Positions 36,859 through 46,474 of a DNA stretch of 64,000 nucleotides are shown one piece after another. The DNA is from Myotis daubentonii (lineage: Eukaryota; Chordata; Mammalia; Chiroptera; Vespertilionidae), in assembly GCF_963259705.1 (NCBI RefSeq), contig NC_081850.1, positions 41,749,167-41,813,166 on the forward strand, read 5' to 3'. The stretch's first letter is position 1, and each line of letters opens with the position of its first letter. Position numbers and translations under genes: made by a program. The notes under the pieces are model-generated. The model had not been told where the DNA came from and ran no database searches. It saw only the letters and a list, made by a program, of their open reading frames with translations.

Positions 36859-37094
36859 TATGCATAAGTATAATTTTATTATTTTATATATTTACTTATA
36901 TATTTATTAAAATCTCTAATCCATATGAAATGTACTTTTGTATGTGATCTGAGATAGAAACAAGTATTCTTCATCCTATTAAGATATATCATATTTTCAA
37001 ATCTGAACTGAAATTCTACTTCAGTTTTTATGTAAAGTCCTTACGTCTTAAATCAATATCTGTATGCTCTGATATACTCTATTATTTATCTATT

Positions 37095-37362
37095 TCTGTA
37101 GTAATATATTCCCTTTTTTTTTTAGAGTTTCTTCTGTTTTTGTTTTTTTTAATATATATTTTATTCATTTTTTACAGAGAAGAAGGGAGAGGGATAGAGA
37201 GTTAGAAATATCAATCAGCTGCCTCCTGCACACTCCCCCTTGGGGACGTGCCAGCAACCAAGGTACATGCCCTTGACCGGAATCGAACCTGGGACCCTTG
37301 AGTCTGCAGGCTGACGCTCTATCCACTGAGCCAAACTGGTTAGGGCTGTAGTCATATATTCT
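37095..37362 (-). mobile_element. VES-type SINE, minus strand, with imperfect target duplication
   Basis: The body is 37112-37346, antisense: poly-T start, CAGCTGCCTCCTGCACAC, GGAATCGAACCTGGGACCC (box B complement), ACTGAGCCAAACTGG (box A complement). CTGTAGTAATATATTC upstream and CTGTAGTCATATATTC downstream form the duplication with one mismatch. It lacks the usual CATCAATGATGAGAGAG segment after GAAATATCAATC, a small internal deletion compared with its neighbour at 37,425. Confidence 0.93.
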
Positions 37363-37409
37363 ATTTTTTTTGGAATGACTTTTTGAGTAAGTTTTGGTAA
37401 GGGAAGTCT

Positions 37410-37662
37410 CTGTAGTGATCTTTTTTTTTTTTTTTAACATATTTCTTTATTGGTTTCAGAGAGGAAAGGAGAAGGAGAGAGAGATAGAAACATCAATGAT
37501 GAGAGAGAATCATTAATCGGCTGCCTCCTGCACATCCCCACTGGGGATTGAGCCCGCAACCCAGGCATGTGCCCTTGGCCAGAATCAAACCTGGGACCCT
37601 TCAGTCTGCAGGCCAATGCTCTATCCACTGAGCCAAGCCGGCTAGGGCTGTAGTGATCTTTT
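37410..37662 (-). mobile_element. VES-type SINE, minus strand, with 15-bp target duplication
   Basis: The body is 37425-37647. CTGTAGTGATCTTTT is duplicated perfectly at 37410-37424 and 37648-37662. It has poly-T, CAGAGAGGAAAGGAG, CATCAATGATGAGAGAG, GCAGGCCAATGCTCTATCC and ACTGAGCCAAGCCGGCTAGG in order. It lies 63 bp from another VES copy in the same orientation. Confidence 0.96.
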
Positions 37663-37669
37663 ATTTCCC

Positions 37670-38660
37670 CTTGTGGTCCTCCTGAAAATACTTTTTCATC
37701 ACAGACACGAACACACAGTAATATCTATTCTTATAAATAAATCAAACAATACAAGATACATGGCACATGTTACAATTGTCAATCCCTCTTGATCTGATTC
37801 TTTCAGTTAACCACTATAAAATGTATTTTCTTTCCATTTTCTTGGTAAGAAATTCATTCTGGACTAATATTATTTTTTAGTAATTTCATTAGCTATTCAC
37901 AGACACTTAATTTTTCTAAAGGAACTTTAATATATTTTAATCTAGTCCATAAAATGAAGCACAACTCAACTTGTACCAGTGTCTGGAACACACTGGCAGC
38001 CAGGAGATTTTTAGATTTTTTTTTTGAATCAGCCTGTTTTGGTAGAGCTTGTGGGGCTACAAGGAAAATAAATCTACGCAACCTAGCTCACGAAAATGGG
38101 GATTTGTCAACTCTAAGTCTTCAAGGCCATGATAAAAAGTGGAAGGGAATTTGCCAAAATATAATAACAAGACAAGCACTAAACTGAGACAGAGTTTCAC
38201 TAATGATTCATCTCTCAAATTGAACTAAATTGTTTAACAACCCGTTTAGAGGTCCTGGAAACCAAAATGAAAATGACAGACCTACTATCCCTGCGATGCT
38301 CACTGTCTAATGGGGAAAGTGGGATGCAGAAATGATGTGACTTGTATGGTGTCACACAGGTAATTCAACTGCCAACTGAAACTTACACCTCAACACGTCC
38401 CTTCTACATGTGCCTCCAAACCCTGTTAACTTTACAAGGTTGCTCTGTCTTTATCTATTCATTCTGTTGCTTGATTTCAGTCCCAGAAGAAAAGGTGTCC
38501 TTCTTATCAAAGATAACCTATGACTCTTAATCTCATTTCTCCCATCTCTCTCTTTTTATATTTAAAAAAAGTACCATTCTGTTCATTCTAAAATTTATAT
38601 AAAAGAAAAAAAATGTGGGGGAGGGGGCGGGGGGGGGGGGGACAGAGTGAAAGAGAGAGA
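37670..38660. other. Intergenic DNA with a G-rich tract, no gene recognised
   Basis: A TGGGGGAGGGGGCGGGGGG run lies at 38,616-38,641. The segment 38,265-38,400 is vaguely MIR-like (GGTGTCACACAGGTAATTC) but I do not call it. Confidence 0.45.
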
Positions 38661-38664
38661 ACCC

Positions 38665-39240
38665 AATGACCCTTGACTTCTCTGTCTGACACTGTTAATC
38701 ATTCCTTCTTTCTTGAAACTCTTCCCTACCTTGACTTCTCTGATAAAATACTATCATAGTTTACTCCTTTCCTCTTCCATTCATCCTCTCATGCAATGGC
38801 ATAACATCTATCTCCTACTCTATAAAAGACATACTTGTTTTCTTCTCATATTATTTCTTGTCTCCTTGGTATTTTTGAATGTCTCATAAATCTTTACTTT
38901 CACCTCTTACCAATTCCAGAATCTCCAGTTCTACATACCCAACCATCTATTAGACATTGTTGCCAATACTCACCAAAACTGAAAATCTCAAGATTTCCCC
39001 CTATTTAATCAAGAACATGCTCCTCCTTACTTATGTCTATTGATGATATATTCATTCTACCAATCTCCTATTCATGAAGCTTTGGCTTGACTTCTCCCTT
39101 GCCTTTACCAACCCCTGCCTACCAGCACCATCATCCAATCATTCACTAGATTTTGTTGCTTCTGCCTGAAAAATGTCTTGCACCCAACCTTTTCTCTTTT
39201 TTTCATTTTTTATTTTTACTAGCCCCAATTTAATCCAGGC
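38665..39240 (+). repeat. L2 LINE fragment, decayed
   Basis: CT-rich sense text with AGAATCTCCAGTTCTACA, CCAACCATCTATTAGACATTG, ACTGAAAATCTCAAGATTTC, ATTTTGTTGCTTCTGCCTG follows the 3' half of the L2 reverse-transcriptase frame in order (the PNWMDI-type segment). It is full of stops and small gaps. Confidence 0.75.
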
Positions 39241-39356
39241 CCACAGTATCTATTACCTGGAATATTTATTACAAAAGTACTTCTAGACTCCATGATGGAC
39301 TGGAATTTAGTTATAGAGTGTGTGGCATGTAATACTGTGTGGATAAGAGTTCAAAT

Positions 39357-39490
39357 GTCTACTTACTTATTCACAAGTCTATTTTAAGCAGCAAGAAGTT
39401 GCCGGGTAAGGTTCTAGATTCTGGGGATTCAGCACTGAAAAAAATAAAATCAAGAAAGTTCGTGAACTCATGGAACTTATATTTTAGTGG
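39357..39490 (+). repeat. Ancient mammalian repeat of the 'CACTGCTCTAGGC' type
   Basis: TTCTAGATTCTGGGGATTC, AGCACTGAAAAAAATAAAAT, GAACTCATGGAACTTATATT, TTAGTGG follow the family order. Confidence 0.75.
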
Positions 39491-39494
39491 CTAT

Positions 39495-39600
39495 ATCTGG
39501 GTTTGAATCTTGGATCTAACATTTTTAGATTTATGATCTAACCTTTCTAAGCCTATGTAATTTTATCTGTTTAAAAACGGGGGGAGAGAGGGCATGGGAT
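39495..39600 (+). repeat. MIR SINE fragment
   Basis: GGGTTTGAATCTTGGATC, TTATGATCTAACCTTTC, TAAGCCTATGTAATTTTATC and TGTTTAAAAACGGGG follow the MIR centre and the 'CCTCATCTGTAAAATGGG' segment. Confidence 0.7.
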
Positions 39601-39790
39601 ATATTTACATACAATGTAGGCTCTTTCAAGATATAGAAATTAGATAGGCTAATAGTTCATGTGATTCATCCATTATGCATTAGCTCTTTTTTCTGACATG
39701 TATATTTTGTTCTTTCATAAGCTTGCTTTACCCACCTCTTAGCCCACATATTAGGGTTCATTTTGTTTTGGCCCATAATCCTCTTTCCAA

Positions 39791-40041
39791 TCTTTATATA
39801 TAAAAGGCTAATATGCAAAGTGTCCCTGCAGGAGTTTGACCAGGAGACTGGGAGTTCTATTGCTCGCTATGATGTGCACTAACCACCAGTGGATGGTGTG
39901 GAACAAAGGGAGGCCCCAACTGGCAGCCAGCAGCTGGGGAAAGAGGCCCCAGCCAGCAGCCGGAAGACCCCGATTGACCCTAATCGCTGGTTCGGCCTAG
40001 GGACCCTACCCATGCACAAATTTTGTGCACCAGGCCTCTAG
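39791..40041 (+). mobile_element. HeliBat-type non-autonomous Helitron
   Basis: Starts TCTTTATATATAAAAGGC after A; ends with GCACAAATTTTGTGCAC then CAGGCCTCTAG, CTAG at 40038-40041 before T. About 251 bp, the shortest copy in this window. The interior has the GTGCACTAACCACCAG segment and a repeated GCCAGCAGC motif. Confidence 0.95.
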
Positions 40042-40042
40042 T

Positions 40043-40670
40043 TTATTACATAAAGCACAAGTTACACAATTTTAGTATTTGCTCTCTTTTGTCATTCGGA
40101 AAAGTTTTTGAGTTTGTATCCATACTTTTTAAAGTATGAATCAGCACTTAAACCACAAAAGATATAAAGAGTCTTCATCTTGGAATAAATTAAGAATAGT
40201 AAAAAATATGAAAATAACTAGATTTCACTTTTCTTTGTAATTTTTTATCTAAACTCAAATATGTTTTTCTTACCCAGATTACATTTTAAAATGAAAAAAA
40301 AAAAGCTCTCTCACTTGCTCCCGCTCTCACTCTCACTCTTTCTCCATTAGAAACTAAGAAGAAAGGATCTTATTCAGATCTTTACTATATTTCTGGTTCA
40401 TATCCAGTGTACAGAGTAGAAAACATTCATCCAACCAATAATTATTGAGCGACTATAAAGTATCAGATACTCTTCCCAACTCTAGGGAAGTATTGGCTCC
40501 TGCTCTGGTGAAGCTTGCATTCCAAGGTATGAAGCACTAGTTCTGCTGCAGCTGCTGGGGTAGTGATAGTAGCCTACGTGTGAATACAGATGTTACAGAA
40601 GATATCGGAGGTAATCTAGACACTGTCCAGCCTACTAGAGAAATCTATATACTTGTCTTTCATTCCACCT
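40043..40670. other. AT-rich DNA with one old repeat
   Basis: At 40,436-40,530 AATTATTGAGCGACTATAAAG...GCTCCTGCTCTGGTGAAGC is the same ancient LINE-derived family as at 35,294. Nothing else recognised. Confidence 0.6.
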
Positions 40671-40895
40671 TTTCTTTTTCTTTTTCCAAATATGTTTTTA
40701 TTGATTTCAGAGAGAGGGAGAGGGAGAGAAATAGAAACATCAATGATGAGAAAGAATCATAGATTGGCTGCCTCTTGCACACTCCCTACTGGGCATGGAG
40801 CCCACAAGCAGGGCATGTACCCTGACCTGGAATTGAACCGTGACCTTCTGGTTCGTGGGTCAATGCTCAACCACTGGCCAGGCAATTCCACCCTT
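40661..40895 (-). mobile_element. VES-type SINE, minus strand
   Basis: The body is about 40676-40883. TTCCACCTTTTC upstream and TTCCACCCTTTTTT downstream act as a near-perfect target duplication. The VES order is antisense: ATTGATTTCAGAGAGAGGG, CATCAATGATGAGAAAG, GGCTGCCTCTTGCACAC, GAATTGAACCGTGACC, CAATGCTCAACCACTGG. The head is shortened (ends CTGGCCAGG). Confidence 0.92.
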
Positions 40896-40899
40896 TTTT

Positions 40900-43550
40900 G
40901 GATGCCTTCAGCAACAGGGCACTCAGTATTTCACCCTTTCCATTTTTAATAGGTTCCAACATTAAAAGTTCTCATATTTATTCTGGCTTTTCCAATATTT
41001 AAAGGTAGCTTTGTACCTTTTCTTCAACTTTCACAGTGACACAGCCCCTAAATTGAGCTAAAAACACCCAATCTTTTATTCATTCTAAATGTAATATTGT
41101 TATCAATATTGCCAATATGACTCCAAGATTCATAACTATTTAAAATGGTTTCTACATATAGACTGGCTCAGAATATAGTGAACCATTTCTTCTTATTTTG
41201 GTTCAAGCATTTCATGGTTGAAATAATCCTAAATGCCTTGGTCATCTTAACTGTTTGCTTTATATTAAACCTTTGTGTCCATAGAATGTTTCTGATCATG
41301 ATTACTCTATGGCCTTACAGCTAAATCTGAGGGATGGTGAAAGCAGGTTAAGCCGGCAAACCCTTGTGATTTTATATCATTTCTTGAGATTAAGTACAGA
41401 GTTACATGACTTAATGATTTGCATTTTAATTTATCAAAATTTAGAACGTCCTTCAAGCCCAGAGCCAAAAATGGAGTTTCAAGCTTACAGGAAACCAAAC
41501 AGTTCTATAATCATTTAAATAAAATTGCTGGCACTGTACTCATGTGAACAAGAACATTATATTAATATATTATTGTTATGCCATTTGAAATATGGATGTT
41601 TCCTGGCAGGTAGGCTACAAAAACAACAGATTATACCTAAATATTTTACGACTTCTTGGAGAAAGCTGATTTCTTTCATTTACATCCTGAATATTTGTTT
41701 TATATAAATAAATTTTTATTCCATTCAGTTGAAATAATTTGGAAGTTATCGGATATGCTGAAGAACTTGGTTTCTAAACTTTTAGAAAGATCTAAAAAGT
41801 CTCAGATCACCACATTATAATCAATGATCAACATTTATTCATTATAAAAGAGAAAACAAATACTTTGTACCACCATATATATAACTTAATACATATGCTC
41901 CTTCAAAAAATTATAAAACATAATTAAGTCTTTATTTCTAACTAAATTTTTTTCAAAAGTAGGGGGATTTGAAAATATGGGATATGGTTCTAAGTAAAAT
42001 TATGCCATTGTTGAAGCCACAAAGCAAAGGACATATAAAAATGTACAGAAGAAGAAAAAAGTAGTTTTCATATATGCATGACTGTTTAAGAGTTACAGAT
42101 ATAACAGCAGTCAAAAGAAATTTTAGAATTCAATAAATGTTTAGTAACTTAAGACAATTAATGAGTTTAAATTTTTTAATTTTGAAATTCTTATTTAATG
42201 AGAAATAAAAAGCTAAAATAATGGCAATATTAATTATAGTGTTTACAAAGGCTTTGGAATTTTAAATATGCCTGGGCCTTCTTAAAGCACATAAAATTAA
42301 AATGATGCAGTCACAATTTGTTTCTTAACTGTTTTATATTCAGTAATTTTTAATGAAGCAACTAAATTAGGCATAACTTAGTACAGCTTTAATGCAGTTG
42401 TGATGAATCTATTTTACTTGATTAAAAATGATAAAACCAGGGAGCCTTAAATATTATCTTAAAAGATTAACGACTGTGTCAATTACAAATCTAGATGAAA
42501 GGTATTTATAAAGGAATAACTATTCTGAACTGTAACTTCCTTTTGTTCATTTCATTTAATTAAAGACTCAATCAACTTTCATTCTTAATACTAAAATTTT
42601 CCTAAATTACACATTGGCCGGGCTAAGTCAGTTTAACACTAGTGAAGATTCATCAAGTAATCCATTTTTTATTTAATCGGGGTAGGTAATGAACTACTTA
42701 GCAGTTTAGAGCGATCTAATTAACTAAATAATCACCAATTCTACATTGCATTTTGTGTTACATGACATAATATGAATAAATGCCTAGTAAAAATCAAATT
42801 ATACAGGAACCTAAATGATGATGAGGCCTGCTCTGCTAACAGGTACGCTGAGTAGAAGCCTCAATTCCTTAAGACTGAGTCCATGAAGCAAATATTTTTA
42901 TCTGTTTTTTAGGATGACCAATTCACCAAAGTATTTACAAAGTTTCCAATTGTAGAAAACAGATGTGATCATCTGTATGATATGTTTATTTTGTCTAATG
43001 AAAGGGGAAAACTTGCAAAGGAACAGTTTTTATCTATTTACCTAAGGAATACAAATAACTTTACCTACGTTTAATTGCCAATCTCCTCTAAATTGGTAAA
43101 TGTCTTCTCGGAGCAATTATAATGAGCAATTCCTCCCTCCTAAAGCCCTGCACCATGATCAAATAAATAGCACCACAAGATCAAACCCTCTGGCCTCAGC
43201 CTTTTACCTTCTCACTAAGGTAGCCACACCTGCAAACTGGGGCTATTATCCTTGAGTTATGTACCCCACACCAGGAGATTCTCCAAATGCTAATACAAAT
43301 CCATTTCTTTGGTGAAAGAACGCATTAAAATGTTCAATTATCTTTAAAAACAGAAGAGATCTCAGGATTTTGGTTTTGCTTGGTTTTTAAGTTTGGGAGC
43401 AGGGAGCATCTGAAAAGTGGTTTTAAAGGAAGCAGACTGGGACTTGCATAGGACTGCATTTTGGTGGAGCTCAAAGTGAGGAAAGTTGATTTCCATTATG
43501 CTACCACTATCACGGAAGCGTCGTGCCCTGGAAACCCTCGCCAGACAGGA
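40900..43550. other. AT-rich DNA upstream of the promoter, conserved-element-like
   Basis: I recognise no young transposon in 41,900-43,500, while the flanks are full of them. The sequence is rich in TAATTA/ATTAAA motifs (for example AGATCTAATTAACTAAATAATC-like text near 42,714) and has several TCAATCAAC and TTTAATTAAAG sites. This is typical of conserved regulatory DNA near developmental genes; no comparison was possible, so it is inference. Confidence 0.3.
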
Positions 43551-43888
43551 GGAGTGCACAGAAAAAGGACTCTGCAGAGCGCTACCGTAAATTCAAAACT
43601 AACTCTCCGAGGCCCACAGGCTCTGCCAAAGAGGAGAGTCCCGCGTCTCTCGCCTCCGAAGGGCCGGCCAGCGCCCTCTCCCTCCTCCTGGAATCGTAAG
43701 TGAATGTCACCTGCTCATCTGCCCGACTCTCTCTGTGGGTCCTTCTCGTCCTCTGCACAGTGAGGACCGTCTCTAATGCCCATTTCCAGCCTTGGCCGCC
43801 TTCAGCTCCAGTGTCCTTAACCCCCGCCCCTCGCCACCAATCTGGTCCCCTCCCCCGTGGTCCCAGCCCCTCCGAGCACTACCGCGCG

Positions 43889-43985
43889 CTGATTGGCCAT
43901 GGCGCTGACAGGAGGCGGGGCCTGGAAGTCCCGGCCAAACCCGCCCCCGCGTATAAGCCCCTTCTGGGCTCTCTCTTTCCATCTC
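43889..43985 (+). promoter_or_regulatory. Core promoter with inverted CCAAT, GC boxes and TATA-like box
   Basis: GATTGGCCAT (inverted CCAAT) at 43891, GGAGGCGGGGCC (GC box) at about 43911, CCCGCCCCC at about 43940, and GTATAAGCCC (TATA-like) at 43951-43960. A pyrimidine-rich start region (CTCTCTCTTTCCATC) begins about 20-30 bp downstream. Spacing of TATA and CCAAT fits a focused plus-strand start near 43,980. The exact start is inferred. Confidence 0.7.
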
Positions 43986-44069
43986 TCTCCTCTCTCTTTC
44001 TCTCTCGCTCCCTTCCTCCCTCTAACTGAACAGTGAAAATTCACATTGTGGATCCGCTAACAGGCACAG

Positions 44070-44150
44070 ATGTCATGTGAAAACGCACATGCTCTGCCAT
44101 CCACACCTCCTTTCTTTTCTTTCTGTTTCCTCTTTTTTTCTTCCCCTTGA
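44070..44150 (+). other. Upstream reading frame 1, 26 codons
   Basis: ATG at 44,070 runs to a TGA at 44,148-44,150 within the inferred 5' UTR. It would lower translation of a downstream frame if used. No evidence for a function of the peptide. Confidence 0.4.
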
Positions 44151-44448
44151 TTCTTCTCCCTCTTCTTTGTAACTAACAAAACCGCCACCAACTCCTCCTC
44201 CTGCCGCTGCCCTTCCTCCTCCTCCTCAGTCCAAGTGATCACAAAAGAAATCTTCTGAGCCGGAGGCGGTGGCATTTTTTTTTTTTTTAAAGCAAGCACA
44301 TTGGAGAGAAAGAAAAAAAGAAAAGCAAAACAAAACCCAGGCACCGGCCAGGCAGCACATTTTTTTTCACCTTTCCTGAAAACAAACAAACAACCAAACA
44401 ACCATCAAAACAGTCACCACCACCATCATCAAAACTGTTAACCAAGCA

Positions 44449-44462
44449 GCGGCGGCGGCGGC
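44449..44462 (+). repeat. (GGC)4-5 trinucleotide run in the 5' UTR
   Basis: GCGGCGGCGGCGGC in the inferred transcript. Short, but of a class that can vary in length. Confidence 0.9.
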
Positions 44463-44495
44463 AAACGTCACCCTCCGGCCACGGCGCCCGCCTAA

Positions 44496-44549
44496 ATGGT
44501 GTTCTCAGCGGAGCAGCTCTTCGCCGGCCGCCGTCGCCACTCGTGCTGA
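44496..44549 (+). other. Upstream reading frame 2, 17 codons
   Basis: ATG at 44,496 with G at +4 runs to TGA at 44,547-44,549, about 45 bp upstream of the candidate main start. It is close enough to affect re-initiation; this is inference. Confidence 0.45.
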
Positions 44550-44593
44550 GCGGGATTTTGGGGCTCTCCGGGGTTCGGGCTGGGAGCAGCTTC

Positions 44594-44632
44594 ATGACTA
44601 CGCGGAGCGGGAGAGCGGCCACACCATGCGAG
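44594..44632 (+). CDS. Possible 13-codon coding start before the splice donor
   Basis: The frame from ATG 44,594 reads MTTRSGRAATPCE and ends exactly at the donor in phase 0. The start context is weak (T at -3, A at +4), and the alternative ATG at 44,626, in another frame, has a better -3 base. No family is recognisable from 13 residues, so this is a candidate only. Confidence 0.25.
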
Positions 44633-45671
44633 GTAAGCGAGCCCGCGGCCCCTGGGGCTCTATGGGTACCGAGGCTCCACGGGTCCGGCCGACTCCCGCC
44701 AGATGGGGAGCCGGGGTAGGGGCGTGCACCCAGCCGGAGGGGACGAGGTCGGCGGGACGCAGCCCGGACTTCGCGTGCTCAGGTGGGCTCCGAAAGGCCT
44801 GGGCGTGGAAAGTTGTGGGGAGGTGTTGTTGCCTCTTGGGAGTTCCGGAGGGACGCGGGAGGGCGCTTTTTGGAGAGGGGAGCGACTCCAGTTGCTCCTT
44901 CCCAGCCCTTGAGTGGTACTGAACATGTTTGCTAGTAGCTCTCGGGGCGGAAGCGGACGCGGGATGGAGGGAGAGCCGGGAGAGGGTAGATTCTCTTCGG
45001 AAGCCGCTGGAAGCGCCCGGCGCGCGGCGGGCACCGGCCGGGGTTGGACGCGCTGGGCGCACCCGCGGCTGGTGGGGCGGGGGCGCGCGGACACACACCC
45101 TCTCTAGGCGACAAAGCCCACCAGCGACCTGGGCGGCGGCGGCGTCCCTTCGTGGGAGCGGTCGGAGAAGGGGTGATGCCGCGGGGCAGGACGCGGGTTC
45201 CGGGATGGTCCCCGGCGCGCGCCTGTGGTGCCAGCGCTGCGCCCAGGCCAGGTCCGCGTGCCCGAGCTCGCGCAGACCAGGGACGAGCGCCACCCCGAAA
45301 AAGTTCTGCAGAGAAAGTTCCAGAGGCTAGGAGAGCCCGCGTCACCCACGGTGGGAAAGGCTCTTTGTCAAAGGCCCGCTGAAGGAGATGGGCCAAGACC
45401 CCCGGCCGCGCCCCGGGCCGCAGGACCCCTGGGCGAGCAGGCGGCGCGCTGGGAACAGAGACCAGACACCCGTTCCTGCTGCACTTGGGGCTGCTCCGGC
45501 GGCTCGCCTGGCCGGCTTTCGGGTGCCACTGTGTTCCTCTCCTCCCCCGCCGTGACGGACCTTCAGGTTTTCTGCGCGGTGTGGCCGGACCCACTCTCTT
45601 CCACTTGGCCACAGCTTCACCCTTTTCTTGGCGAGCAGGACGGGTGCCGTCGTGCTACGGGGATCTGTGCG

Positions 45672-45708
45672 GCTCCGACTGGGCTCTGGGACCGGGGGCA
45701 TACAAGCC
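45672..45708 (+). repeat. 37-bp direct repeat, copy 1, in the CpG island
   Basis: CTCCGACTGGGCTCTGGG then ACCGGGGGCATACAAGCC. It matches 46,438-46,474 at 34 of 37 positions. Not part of any transposon that I know. Confidence 0.9.
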
Positions 45709-45989
45709 CCAACCCCCCAGTTATTCTTTCCGGCCACTCTTTGGTTCTTTGGAAAGGAGAGCGGTAACCTCTTCGCCCCTGCACACGTCCCTCCTGGTCC
45801 CGGCCACAGAAAGTTGGAAATGGCCAACTCTGGACCTTCCTACTTCCCTGACCCCGCGGCAGGTGGGTTAGGCAAGACGATCTTGGGAGAGTCAGTCTGT
45901 AAACACTCATCGCTTCCCACTCGACTGTGTTCGCCTGCCACCCATTCCCCCAACACCTCGCTAGAAGCGCACTGAGGGGCTGTGTGCAC

Positions 45990-46022
45990 GCTCCCCCCCA
46001 CCCCTACCCCCACCCCCACCCC
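45990..46022 (+). repeat. (CCCCA)n C-rich run
   Basis: CCCCCCACCCCTACCCCCACCC-type sequence of about 30 bp; a candidate i-motif/quadruplex on opposite strands. Confidence 0.85.
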
Positions 46023-46437
46023 GCATGGGGTGAGCCCAGGCCTGGACGCTTAGGGCAGAGAGTGGGCTAGCCCGCCGTGGCAAGCAAGGAAAAGAGGAGG
46101 AGGAACGGAGAGGTTGCATAGGGAGTTGAGTGGGAGGGAGGGAAGTGAAGATAAGAAACAGGGATGGCCTTGACTGATTCCCGCACTGGGAGTGGGGGCC
46201 CATGAGTGCGAGCTGGTTCCAGTTTAGTGCCCCAGTTGGGGGCTTGGACACATGTTCCACTGTCCAAATTCTTTCAGAAGACGAGTCTTTTTTTTTTCTT
46301 TTTCTGTCCCGTCTTATCACCATCCTCTCTCCTTTAGTTTGCTAGTTCGCCCCTCCGTTACTCCTCGCCTTCCAACACTCCTCCCGTGGCTGCGTTCTTA
46401 TGTTCGGAAGGAAGGTCCAAAACCACGCGGCACCTCA

Positions 46438-46474
46438 GCTCCGACTGGGCCCTAGGACCTGGGGCATACAAGCC
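46438..46474 (+). repeat. 37-bp direct repeat, copy 2, in the CpG island
   Basis: CTCCGACTGGGCCCTAGG then ACCTGGGGCATACAAGCC, 766 bp downstream of copy 1, same orientation, three differences. Confidence 0.9.

Larger units (their letters stand above)
43980..44632 (+). other. Putative first exon of an unidentified + strand gene
   Basis: From the inferred start to the donor GAG|GTAAGCGA at 44,632/44,633 is about 650 bp, mostly 5' UTR. The UTR contains a T/C-rich middle, an A/C-rich segment (AAACAAACAACC), a (GGC)n run at 44,449 and two upstream reading frames (44,070-44,150, 26 codons; 44,496-44,549, 17 codons). Two candidate starts lie next to the donor: ATG at 44,594 (13 codons, phase 0) and ATG at 44,626 (A at -3, 7 coding bases, phase 1). 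Nothing else in the window looks like exon 2, so the gene continues beyond the right edge. I could not identify it from such a short coding part. It may also be a non-coding first exon. Confidence 0.65.

Noticed and set aside
44598..45612. Long minus-strand open frames (231 and 226 codons) in the CpG island
   Set aside because: High GC removes stop codons on all frames. The two overlap each other in different frames and also overlap plus-strand frames. No domain, splice or start support.
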